The position numbers were made by a program, and so were the translations under genes. The notes below the pieces were generated by a model. That model was not told the origin of the DNA and made no database searches. It worked only from the letters and a program-made list of their open reading frames with translations. A stretch of DNA of 64,000 nucleotides from Rhodanobacter thiooxydans (GTDB taxonomy: Bacteria > Pseudomonadota > Gammaproteobacteria > Xanthomonadales > Rhodanobacteraceae), in the NCBI RefSeq assembly GCF_030291135.1, contig NZ_CP127409.1, positions 3,410,001 through 3,474,000 of the forward strand, given 5' to 3'. Below, piece by piece: positions 54,801-62,944 of this stretch (positions are counted from its first letter, which is position 1; each line of letters begins with the position of its first letter).

Positions 54801-54944
54801 GACCTGCACCGGCGTGACATCGGGGAATGCGTCGATGGGCAGCTGGCGTACCGCCTGGAAACCGAGAAACCCGATCACCACGAAGATGATCAGCACCAGC
54901 ACCTTGTAGCGCAGGGAGAATTCAACCAGACGTTCCAGCATCAT
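51807..54944 (-). CDS. czcA: Heavy-metal RND efflux pump, inner-membrane subunit (CzcA/CusA family)
   Basis: 1045 residues. Two homologous halves with twelve membrane helices and two large periplasmic domains. N-terminal LVEFSLRYKVLVLIIFVVIG; helix IV holds AIGIGMMVDGAVVMVENAYR with the proton-relay aspartate and glutamate of HME-RND pumps. This helix IV pattern differs from both the DFGIIVDGA form of CzcA and the IAIAVGAMVDAAIVM form of CusA, so the metal cannot be assigned safely. Other blocks: GREQYLVRGLGL, IPSASLDESIAISKQV, the C-terminal IAVFGVAMLNGIVLVSFLNE. It pumps metal ions to the outside with CzcB and CzcC. Start overlaps the czcB stop (ATGA). Confidence 0.95.
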   Translation of the reverse strand: MMLERLVEFSLRYKVLVLIIFVVIGFLGFQAVRQLPIDAFPDVTPVQVNVYTEASGLAAEDVEQLLTTPVESALAGLPKVEHIRSVSLFGLSYVSVYFDDSMDIYFARQLVNERLQQVGDRLPAGYGKPEMGPNTSGLGQVFWYTVERADDKLKGATAGTAPNDMDLRTLQDWTIRLILRTAPGVDDVTSWGGQEKQFQVRIDPMKLIAHKLGFKEVIEALQANNAQVGGNFVDVGREQYLVRGLGLVQNAKDLGNIVLKTDDGTPVYVRDVATITEAGAPRTGAVTRDGKEVVMGQALARIGENAKSVVDAVKAKLDTVKQSLPPGVVVKPVYERTELVNAAVGTAVRALVEGSILVALVLFLFLGEFRSALVVVVALPLAMLIAFICMNQVGLSANLMSLAGLAIGIGMMVDGAVVMVENAYRIMAERRAHGEPVDRTAAVLAAAREVANPMAFAILIIIVVFLPLFSLQGLEGKMFKPMAFNISFAMAGSLILALTLIPVLAALVLKPKVEKDTWLVAFLKRHYATVLAWALARRKLVLGIAAGALIGSLALFPFLGKEFMPNLKEGAIMWRITSIPSASLDESIAISKQVSTLVKQKFPEVETTLAMIGRAEKGETADVNYMEVYTPLKPKDQWRKGETLESIEEAMQKELSAALPTAVVSYTQPIQMRIEELISGVRATLALKIYGDDLGELDRLSGRVKNALAGVPGVADLALEANIGKPQIRIKVDRDALARYGLNADDVLTVVKNGIGGEPVTTLLDGVKRFDIAVRLNDADKASLPAIQRIPIRTASGALVQLSQVAEVSDAEGYSFIRREQLQRYAVIQMDVRGRDIDGFVKDANAAIAQQVKLPTGYYSEWGGAFENQQRALKRLSLIVPATIFFIFVLLYTAFNSVKYAALILANVPFATIGGIVGLAITGQYLSVPSAIGFIAVFGVAMLNGIVLVSFLNEQREKGLPVREAVIRGTALRMRPVMMTASVAILGLVPMLLSSGVGAETQRPLATVVVGGLITSTLLTLVLLPVLYDWIEERAARRLAKETAP

Positions 54945-56038
54945 TCTTCTCCCAGCTGCGAGCGCAGCAAGCGGGCCTTCAACGCGAAGGCTCCCTTGCG
55001 CACATAGGTATCGCCAGCCTTGAGGCCCTGGGTGACCACCGTCCAGCCATCACGCGTGTCGCCGACCATCACGGACGCCGGCTCGAACGGGCCCTTGCCT
55101 TTGGCGAGGAATACGGTCGGCTGGTTCTGCAGCAACACGATCGCTTCGGCGGGCACCGCCAGCTTCTGCACGGCGCCGCCGACGGCGATGCGGGCCTCGA
55201 CCAGTTCCCCCGGATGCAACAGATCCTTGCGGTTGTCGACTTCGATGCGCACCGGCACGGTGCGCGTGCGCTCATCGGTCTGATGCGAGCGCTGGACCAC
55301 CTTGCCGGGTATTTCGGTGTCGTGCACGAGAATGCGGGCGTCGGCATCGGGCTTGACCCGTTCGGCATCGGCCGGCGCCATCTGTGCGACGACCCATACC
55401 GAATCTTCCTTGACCAGGGTGAACAGCGTGCGGCCGGGTTCCACCCGCTCACCGACCAGAAATTCGTCGGTGGTGACGCGACCGGCGGCCGGGGCAAGCA
55501 GCTCGAAGCTGCCATCGGCACCAGCCGAACCCTTGCGCAGCAACACATCGATCTGACCGTCGGACAGCCCGTAGGCACGCAATTTGGCGCGCGCCTGATC
55601 GCGCTGCACCTTTGCTTCGTTGTAGCGCCGTGCCGACACCGCCTGCGGCCCCAGCGACGCGATGCGTTGCCAATCCTGTTCGGCCACGATCAACGTGCCT
55701 TGCGTCTCGGCCACCTGCACGCTGGAGAGCACCACCAACGGCGCTCCGGTTTTCACCACGTCGCCGAGCTTGGCCTTGCGGGCCAGCACCTGCGATTCCA
55801 CGCGCGGCGACACCAGTACGGTGGAATACGCATCGGCTTTCACTTCGCCTGGGGCTTTCAACTCGTCGGTCAGGGCACGCGGAGCGGCCTTGTCGAGGAC
55901 AATGCCGGCGTCCTTGATTGCCTTGGCGTCGAGCGCCAGCGGATTGGCCGGTGCGGGTTCCTGCGCCATGACGGGGCCGGCCAGCGCAGCCAGCAGCGCC
56001 ATGCCCAGCAGGCTGCGTTTCAAAAGAGAGACATTCAT
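54941..56038 (-). CDS. czcB: RND efflux periplasmic adaptor (CzcB family)
   Basis: 365 residues with a signal peptide ending PVMAQ. Lipoyl/barrel-sandwich halves are visible as VLVSPRVESQVLARKAKLGD and LLAPAAGRVTTDEFLVGERV, with an alpha-hairpin between (AEQDWQRIASLGPQAVSARR) and the beta-barrel and membrane-proximal domain with VRIEVDNRKDLLHPGELVEA. It links CzcA to CzcC across the periplasm. The N-terminal histidine-rich extension of some CzcB proteins is absent. ATGA overlaps with both neighbours. Confidence 0.94.
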   Translation of the reverse strand: MNVSLLKRSLLGMALLAALAGPVMAQEPAPANPLALDAKAIKDAGIVLDKAAPRALTDELKAPGEVKADAYSTVLVSPRVESQVLARKAKLGDVVKTGAPLVVLSSVQVAETQGTLIVAEQDWQRIASLGPQAVSARRYNEAKVQRDQARAKLRAYGLSDGQIDVLLRKGSAGADGSFELLAPAAGRVTTDEFLVGERVEPGRTLFTLVKEDSVWVVAQMAPADAERVKPDADARILVHDTEIPGKVVQRSHQTDERTRTVPVRIEVDNRKDLLHPGELVEARIAVGGAVQKLAVPAEAIVLLQNQPTVFLAKGKGPFEPASVMVGDTRDGWTVVTQGLKAGDTYVRKGAFALKARLLRSQLGEE

Positions 56039-57324
56039 CGGGAAACATCCTGAGTGCGGCCGTCGAGCCAGTCGGTCAGACGGCCCGCGGCGGTGAGGTA
56101 GTCGAACCAGGTCTGCCAGGTTTGGCTTTCCAGTTCCTGGCCGGACAACGCGGTATCCAGGCTTTGCTTGAGCTGCACGAGGTAATCGGAGGTGCTGATT
56201 TCACCGGCACGCCAGAGTTTCTCCAGCAGAGCGGTGCGATCCTCGAACGCGGCGGCACGACCGCTGCGAAAGGCTTCGGTCGCACCACGCAAGGCGGCGT
56301 AGCGGGCTTGCGCTTCCTGCAATCCGGCGCGCAACACAAACTGGCGTGAGCGGACGCCGGCGGCAGCCGCATCGGCTTCCGCACGGGCGGCATCCACTTC
56401 GGCGCGTCCGGTGTTGAGTACCGGCAACGGAATGGACACACTTACGCCGATCACCTGATCGGTCCGCGGGCCGCTGCGCACCTGACCGCCGGTCAGACTG
56501 AGCGTGGGATCGGGAATGCGTGCCCGGCGGGCGACCTGCACCCCGGCCTCGGCGCTCGCCTGCTGGGCACGGGCCTGACGCAGTTCGGGTAGTTCGTCGA
56601 CGGGCAGCGGCGTGACACTGCCCGCCGCCGGTGACATGCCCTTGGGCAACGGTGGCAGCGCGGTCAGTTGATCACCGCTGATGGCCAGCAACGCCGCGCG
56701 GGCCGCCGCTTCATTGCCCGCGAGGGTGGCTTGTTGCACCTGCGCCTCGCCCAAGGCCAGGCCGGCCAGATCGCGTTCGGGGCTGCTGATGTCGCCGACC
56801 TTCAGTCGCTGCGCGGCCAAGTCATCGAAGCGCAGCATCAGCGCCAGGCGACGCTGACCCAGCTCGCTCTGTCGGGCCGCAAGTGCGGCCGTCGACCACG
56901 CTTTCAGCCAGCGGGTGGCCACGTCGCGACGCAAGAGGTTGTAGCCAGCTTCAGCAGCCAGCAGGTCGGCCTCGCCCTGGCTGGCCCGGGCGCGACGCTT
57001 GCCGGACAGATCCAGCGGCAGGCTGATGCCGGCCGTGCGCCGATTGGCGTCCGCGTTCTCCGCATCGAGCGACAGTGAGGGGTTGTACAGCGGCTGCGCA
57101 GCGGCACGCGCACGGGCCTGGGCAGCATCAAGGTCTGCCCGCGCGGCCTGCACCTCGGGACTGGCTTGCCAGATACGGCGCACCGCATCCTGCAAGGGAG
57201 ACGATGCTAACGATGTCGGTAGGGGAACTGCGGGTGGGGAAGGATAGGATACGGGGGCGGCACTGAGCATCGCCGCATACAACAGACACACGGTGCCGAT
57301 CGGCACCGAACGAAAAACAGACAT
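56035..57324 (-). CDS. czcC: Outer-membrane efflux protein (CzcC/TolC family)
   Basis: 429 residues with a signal-like N-terminus (GTVCLLYAAMLSAAP). Two OEP repeats: LQDAVRRIWQASPEVQAARA, YNPSLSLDAENADANRRTAG (divergent form of the family block) and in the second half QVIGVSVSIPLPVLNTGRAE followed by long helices. It forms the trimeric exit duct of the pump. It ends with an ATGA overlap to czcB. Upstream, 71 bases separate it from the czcI-like gene. Confidence 0.92.
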   Translation of the reverse strand: MSVFRSVPIGTVCLLYAAMLSAAPVSYPSPPAVPLPTSLASSPLQDAVRRIWQASPEVQAARADLDAAQARARAAAQPLYNPSLSLDAENADANRRTAGISLPLDLSGKRRARASQGEADLLAAEAGYNLLRRDVATRWLKAWSTAALAARQSELGQRRLALMLRFDDLAAQRLKVGDISSPERDLAGLALGEAQVQQATLAGNEAAARAALLAISGDQLTALPPLPKGMSPAAGSVTPLPVDELPELRQARAQQASAEAGVQVARRARIPDPTLSLTGGQVRSGPRTDQVIGVSVSIPLPVLNTGRAEVDAARAEADAAAAGVRSRQFVLRAGLQEAQARYAALRGATEAFRSGRAAAFEDRTALLEKLWRAGEISTSDYLVQLKQSLDTALSGQELESQTWQTWFDYLTAAGRLTDWLDGRTQDVSR

Positions 57325-57395
57325 GAAACCATCTCCTGAAAACGATCACGAAGCGATGCACCGCACAGGCGGTGGTATCGCGTAACGGAGTGGTT

Positions 57396-57785
57396 TCAGG
57401 CGATGGGAGGGCGTAGCAGCGAGCCGGTCGTGGCCGGCGTGAATCCCGAATGGATGGTGAGTAGTGCGAAACGGGCTTCCATCCTGACGATGGGAAGCGG
57501 CGCGCTGACGGGGAACGTCACCGAATGCGCACAGGCACAATGGCAACTGCGCCCTTCACCCAGAAGACAGGGGTTCGCTTCGTCAGCCGATACCGTACTG
57601 ACGGCGGTATCCGCCAGCAGGGTGGTCGGAGCAGCAGCGGTCGCCGAAGCGAATCGCGCTCCCAGCCCATCGGCCACGCAGATCGAACCGCTGACCAGCT
57701 TGATCAGCAACACGGCCACGGCCAACACCCACAAACCGCGATGGCGGCGCAAGCGAGTCAGCAGTGATGGCGCAGACTGATACAT
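57396..57785 (-). CDS. Small czcI-like protein leading the efflux operon
   Basis: 129 residues. N-terminal basic segment and one hydrophobic helix or signal (GLWVLAVAVLLIKLVSGSIC), then a short segment with cysteines and histidines, CLLGEGRSCHCACAHSV, and an LLRPPIA C-terminus. Small cysteine/histidine-containing exported proteins with this kind of ending commonly precede czcCBA operons and are thought to modulate them (CzcI type). Clear homology cannot be shown; function is inferred from position and metal-binding residues. Confidence 0.6.
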   Translation of the reverse strand: MYQSAPSLLTRLRRHRGLWVLAVAVLLIKLVSGSICVADGLGARFASATAAAPTTLLADTAVSTVSADEANPCLLGEGRSCHCACAHSVTFPVSAPLPIVRMEARFALLTIHSGFTPATTGSLLRPPIA

Positions 57786-57842
57786 CCTTCGATCCTATAC
57801 GACAGACGCACTGTTAGACAATTTCATCCGACCGCTTTTTGA

Positions 57843-58280
57843 TCAGGTCCGCTGGCCATCCGTATCGATCACTACCTCACCGTCTTCCTTGGCGAACGAG
57901 CGTGTCACAGGGGGCAGGATGTCGAGTACAACTTCGGAGGGACGGCATAACCGTGTGCCACGTGGTGTGACCACGAAGGGGCGGTTGATCAGGATCGGAT
58001 GCTTCAGCATGGCATCGATGATGACGTCATCGGTGATTCCGGGGGCACCCAATCCTATCTCGGCGAAAGGCGTTCCCTTTTCACGCAATGCCTCGCGTGG
58101 CTTGAGTATGGCTTCGTCGATGAGCTGGATCAATTGCTCGCGACTGGGCGGCGTCTTGAGATATTCGATCACCGTGAGCTCAATGCCGGCGTGGCAGAGC
58201 AACGCCAGTGTGTTGCGCGATGTGCCCGCAATAGGGGTGTGGTAAATCGTGGCGGTCAGCGGGGGCGTGGTGGCCGTCAT
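57843..58280 (-). CDS. ArsC-like arsenate reductase lacking the catalytic cysteine
   Basis: 145 residues from the ATG at 58280, with GGGGGG ten bases upstream. The frame matches the glutaredoxin-coupled ArsC family almost throughout: GTSRNTLALLCHAGIELTVI, EYLKTPPSREQLIQLI, and HPILINRPFVVTPRGTRLCR (the TRLCRP arginine block). However the active-site loop, normally NPxCGTSRNTL, reads TPIAGTSRNTL, so the catalytic cysteine is alanine and the preceding asparagine is threonine. Arsenate reduction by the normal mechanism would be impossible. It overlaps the end of a small upstream open frame (TGATG). It may be inactive, or have another role such as binding. Confidence 0.85.
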   Translation of the reverse strand: MTATTPPLTATIYHTPIAGTSRNTLALLCHAGIELTVIEYLKTPPSREQLIQLIDEAILKPREALREKGTPFAEIGLGAPGITDDVIIDAMLKHPILINRPFVVTPRGTRLCRPSEVVLDILPPVTRSFAKEDGEVVIDTDGQRT

Positions 58281-58397
58281 CAGCGCCCCCCTTTGACGCA
58301 ACAGCTGGCCTTCCCCGGTGGTTCCACCGAGGTGGTCATGGCTGCCTCAATGACGTTGGCCGCATCCGACAGCGCACGCGCTTCGGCCGCTCCCTTG

Positions 58398-58505
58398 GCC
58401 GCCCCAGGCGATTTCGAAATGACGCATGGCCGAGGCATAGCTGCGCCGGGTATTGGCACGCGTGGCCGTAACTAGGTACCGATCGATGGCGGCGGCGAAT
58501 CGCTC
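58398..58505 (-). pseudogene. Remnant of a tyrosine integrase, N-terminal SAM-like part
   Basis: 36 codons on the minus strand encode RFAAAIDRYLVTATRANTRR followed by SYASAMRHFEIAWGG. This is the pattern of the core-binding domain start of tyrosine integrases found on metal-resistance islands. The similarity ends abruptly on both sides: three bases from the merR stop on the right and inside a 52-codon open frame (MPRPCVISKS to CCVKGGR, stop at 58280) on the left. The 52-codon frame overlaps arsC by one base and has no recognised family; it may be the end of a lost gene fused to integrase DNA. Confidence 0.6.
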
Positions 58506-58508
58506 ATC

Positions 58509-58916
58509 TCAACAGCTGTGCAACGAGGCGATCAAGGGACAGGCAATGGTGCCGCGATGCGAATCGCACTGAGCCACCAGACGGGACAGGACGGTCTCCA
58601 TGCGCTTGAGGTCTTTCAGGCGAGCGCGCACGTCAGCCAGATGCCGCGCGGCGAATTCCGCCGCCTCGCTGCAATGGGTACCATCCTCCAACGTGAGCAG
58701 CTGTGCGACTTCGTCGAGGCTGAAACCCAGCCGCTGCGCGGATTTGATGAATTTCACCCGGGCGACATCTACACCACCATAGCGCCGGATGCTGCCATAA
58801 GGTTTATCCGGTTCCGGGAGCAGGCCCTTGCGTTGATAGAACCGGATGGTTTCCAGGTTGACCCCAGCGGCTTTGGCAAATGCGCCAATGGTCACTTGCT
58901 CCGAACTGCTTCCCAT
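58509..58916 (-). CDS. merR: Mercury-responsive regulator MerR
   Basis: 135 residues. The winged HTH is [20 protein letters not shown], followed by [20 protein letters not shown]. The three Hg(II)-binding cysteines of MerR are in the right places: [22 protein letters not shown] with PLIASLHSC behind. It bends the mer promoter and activates transcription when mercury binds, and represses it otherwise. The gene is divergent from the mer operon; the shared promoter region lies at 58917-58981. Confidence 0.96.
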   Translation of the reverse strand: MGSSSEQVTIGAFAKAAGVNLETIRFYQRKGLLPEPDKPYGSIRRYGGVDVARVKFIKSAQRLGFSLDEVAQLLTLEDGTHCSEAAEFAARHLADVRARLKDLKRMETVLSRLVAQCDSHRGTIACPLIASLHSC

Positions 58917-58921
58917 ACCGG

Positions 58922-58952
58922 TTGACTCCGTATATGACTACGGAAGTAGCTT
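58922..58952 (+). promoter_or_regulatory. mer operon promoter and MerR operator
   Basis: The -35 box TTGACT at 58922-58927 and the -10 box TAGCTT at 58947-58952 are separated by 19 bases, the long spacer that MerR-family regulators correct by DNA distortion. Between them lies the dyad CTCCGTATATGACTACGGAAG. This is nearly the textbook mer operator. It also decides the start of the first gene: an in-frame ATG at 58934 lies inside the promoter and cannot be used. Confidence 0.9.
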
Positions 58953-58981
58953 ACGCCCGGTTCATCCCTTTGGAGAAGCCC

Positions 58982-59582
58982 ATGCCCGTGTCCGTTGGCA
59001 TCTACTCGGTGCCGCTGGTGTGCGAGGCGGTGCCGCAGATCGGTTGCGGGTGCCTTGCCAAACCCGTACTGACCCAACTGGGCGATCACCCCGATATTGC
59101 ACGGGCCTGGTTGCACCATCGCGGTGACGTGATCGCGATCGAATGGTTGCGTGAGCTTGATACCGATCAGCAGGTGGGCCTACTGCGTGCTGCCCTCGGC
59201 GGTGACAGCCATGTTGCTTTGGTAGCTACCGCGGCGGCGTCGGCGTTGCTTGCCTCCTTTCCAAACCCTTCCGCACTGGTACCAGCGCGAGACGGTCGAT
59301 CAGCTCAGTCAGGAAGAGGCGCACACCATCGCCGTCCGTCTTCTCCAACGGCTGTCGCACGCACGCGTTCCGTTGCCCGATAGGGCCGCACCGCAATGCG
59401 ATCTCGCGTGTGCGCTGCAAGAGGTTCTTGTGGCGGACGAGGCCATGGCTATCGAAGCCCGGCTTGCCAGGCTGCTCGTGGTGGCGCGAAACGCATTCCA
59501 GCAACATCTTGAACCGAACGCACTGCCGCAGCTCGATGCGTGGTTGACCCCCGCTGCGCTCTTGCCCGAGGGCGCCGGTTGA
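58982..59582 (+). pseudogene. First gene of the mer operon, unknown function, frameshifted
   Basis: Starts at 58982 with GGAG ten bases upstream. The first frame encodes VGIYSVPLVCEAVPQIGCGC, LAKPVLTQLGDHPDIARAWL and LRELDTDQQVGLLRAALGG, then near 59260-59275 turns into unlikely sequence. The other frame takes over from HWYQRETVDQLSQEEAHTIA and continues with coding character to EARLARLLVVARNAFQQHL and the stop at 59582. One inserted base (or two deleted) between FPNPS and HWYQRE restores a protein of about 200 residues. Genes of this character stand between the promoter and merT in some Xanthomonadales mer operons; their role is unknown. It could also be a sequencing error. Confidence 0.65.
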
Positions 59583-59680
59583 CGTATCGCCCAGGCCCGT
59601 GAAATCCACACGCTTGACTCTGTACCTATGTACGCGAATACAGTGCTCGCGTCGATTCTCCATCCATCGGGACCGCATCC

Positions 59681-60043
59681 ATGGAAAACACCCAAGACTC
59701 CAAGAAGACCGGTTCTGGCGCTCTTGTGGCTGGCGGGATCGCCGCGCTCCTAGCGTCGACCTGCTGCCTCGGCCCACTGGTGCTGATCACTCTCGGATTC
59801 AGTGGCGCCTGGATCGGCAACCTGGCGGCGCTCGAACCGTACCGTCCGTTCTTTATCGGTGCGGCGTTGATCGCGATGGTCTTCGCCTGGCGTCGCATCT
59901 ACCGGCCCACCGTGGCGTGCGCGCCCGGCGACATCTGCGCTGTGCCGCAGGTCAAGACCACCTACAAAGTATTGTTCTGGATCGTCGCAGCCCTGGTGCT
60001 CGTGGCGCTGGCCTTCCCCTATCTCGCCCCGCTGTTTTACTGA
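59681..60043 (+). CDS. merT: Mercuric ion transporter MerT
   Basis: 120 residues with three membrane helices. The first helix holds the cysteine pair in LASTCCLGPLVLITLGFSGA; the cytoplasmic loop has the second pair in CAPGDICAVPQ. It takes Hg(II) from periplasmic MerP and passes it to cytoplasmic MerA. The order merT-merP-merC-merA follows. Confidence 0.96.
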   Translation: MENTQDSKKTGSGALVAGGIAALLASTCCLGPLVLITLGFSGAWIGNLAALEPYRPFFIGAALIAMVFAWRRIYRPTVACAPGDICAVPQVKTTYKVLFWIVAALVLVALAFPYLAPLFY

Positions 60044-60061
60044 CCCGTCGGAGGATCCCCC

Positions 60062-60340
60062 ATGAAGAAACTCGCCGCTCTTATCGCTCTTGCCGCCGCC
60101 CTCTCCACACCCGCATGGGCGGCCACGAAGACCGCCACCCTATCGGTGTCCGGTATGACGTGTGCCGCGTGTCCCGTCACCGTCAAGAAAGCGCTGTCCA
60201 AGGTCCCCGGTGTCGAAAAGACCGAGATCCTGTTCGACAAGAAGGAAGCCGTCGTGACCTTCGATGACGCCAAGACCAGCGCCCAGGCGCTCGTCAGCGC
60301 CACGACGGATGCGGGCTACCCCTCCACCGTCAAGAACTGA
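60062..60340 (+). CDS. merP: Periplasmic mercury-binding protein MerP
   Basis: 92 residues. Signal peptide ending PAWA, then an HMA domain with VSGMTCAACPVTVKKAL (GMTCxxC metal site) and the C-terminal GYPSTVKN typical of MerP. It scavenges Hg(II) in the periplasm and hands it to MerT. GGAGG precedes the ATG at 60062. Confidence 0.97.
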   Translation: MKKLAALIALAAALSTPAWAATKTATLSVSGMTCAACPVTVKKALSKVPGVEKTEILFDKKEAVVTFDDAKTSAQALVSATTDAGYPSTVKN

Positions 60341-60359
60341 AGCGTCCAAGGCCATTCCC

Positions 60360-60788
60360 ATGTCCCTTCCTAATCCTCTTACGCGCACGGCCGACAAAGC
60401 CGGCGTGATCGGTGCCATCGTCACGGCGATGGGCTGCGCGGCGTGCTTTCCCGCCCTCGCCAGCCTGGGTGCCGCCATCGGGCTGGGCTTTTTGAGCCAG
60501 TACGAGGGCGTGTTCATCCGTTACCTGCTGCCGCTGTTCGCCGTCATCGCCTTGCTGGCCAATGTGATCGGCGGACTTCGTCATCGGCAATGGCCACGGA
60601 TGGTCCTTGGCATGATCGGTCCCGTCCTGGTGCTGGCGGCCGCCTTGCTCATGAGCACCATGGGGATGCCCACGGCGTTGTTGCTCTATCCCGGTCTGGT
60701 GTTGATGGTCGCGGTATCGATCTGGGATTTGGTATCCCCGCCAGGAAAAAGTCACGGCGGAGCGAACCGAGACCCCACCTGTTGCTGA
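60360..60788 (+). CDS. merC: Mercury transport protein MerC
   Basis: 142 residues from the ATG at 60360. Four membrane helices; the first holds VTAMGCAACFPALASLGAAI with the metal-binding cysteine pair, and the C-terminus is PTCC, a second cysteine pair as in MerC. It adds a second Hg(II) uptake path. It starts 19 bases after merP. Confidence 0.92.
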   Translation: MSLPNPLTRTADKAGVIGAIVTAMGCAACFPALASLGAAIGLGFLSQYEGVFIRYLLPLFAVIALLANVIGGLRHRQWPRMVLGMIGPVLVLAAALLMSTMGMPTALLLYPGLVLMVAVSIWDLVSPPGKSHGGANRDPTCC

Positions 60789-60880
60789 GTGGCCGCCATG
60801 ACCTCCCACTGGCGGGGTTCTTGGATCAAGCCCGCGAATAGCTAGCGACCAGACCAGACCCCTCGGCATTACATCCGAGG

Positions 60881-60991
60881 ATGAAACACATGAAGGCGTG
60901 GCTGATTGCCAAGAAAACCGACCTCATCACAGCGGCGATCGTCATCGGCATCGTGCTTCTGTTGATCGTCGTGGTGCCCTATTGCTGCTGA
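60881..60991 (+). CDS. 36-residue single-helix protein in the mer operon
   Basis: The short frame begins MKHMKAWLIAKKTDLIT and continues as one hydrophobic helix, IVIGIVLLLIVVVP, ending YCC. Two ATGs exist (60881 and 60890); CCGAGG lies just before, better spaced for the second. Its place between merC and merA, the basic N-terminus and terminal cysteine pair suggest a tiny membrane protein that handles Hg(II), analogous to MerE or MerF but much smaller. I do not recognise a named family. Confidence 0.55.
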   Translation: MKHMKAWLIAKKTDLITAAIVIGIVLLLIVVVPYCC

Positions 60992-62821
<1,830 letters not shown>

Positions 62822-62944
62822 ATACGAGGCGACCATTGGACGTCGAAATCTCGATCATAGGCGTTGGAAAATCAGATTGAATTGAAATGGCCGTCACGCG
62901 TTACCAGCAACGATCCGCTTACCGTTAATTACTGGAGAGGCGCC

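Noticed and set aside
58934..58981. Upstream ATG at 58934 as start of the first mer gene
   Set aside because: It lies between the -35 and -10 boxes of the mer promoter and cannot be in the transcript.
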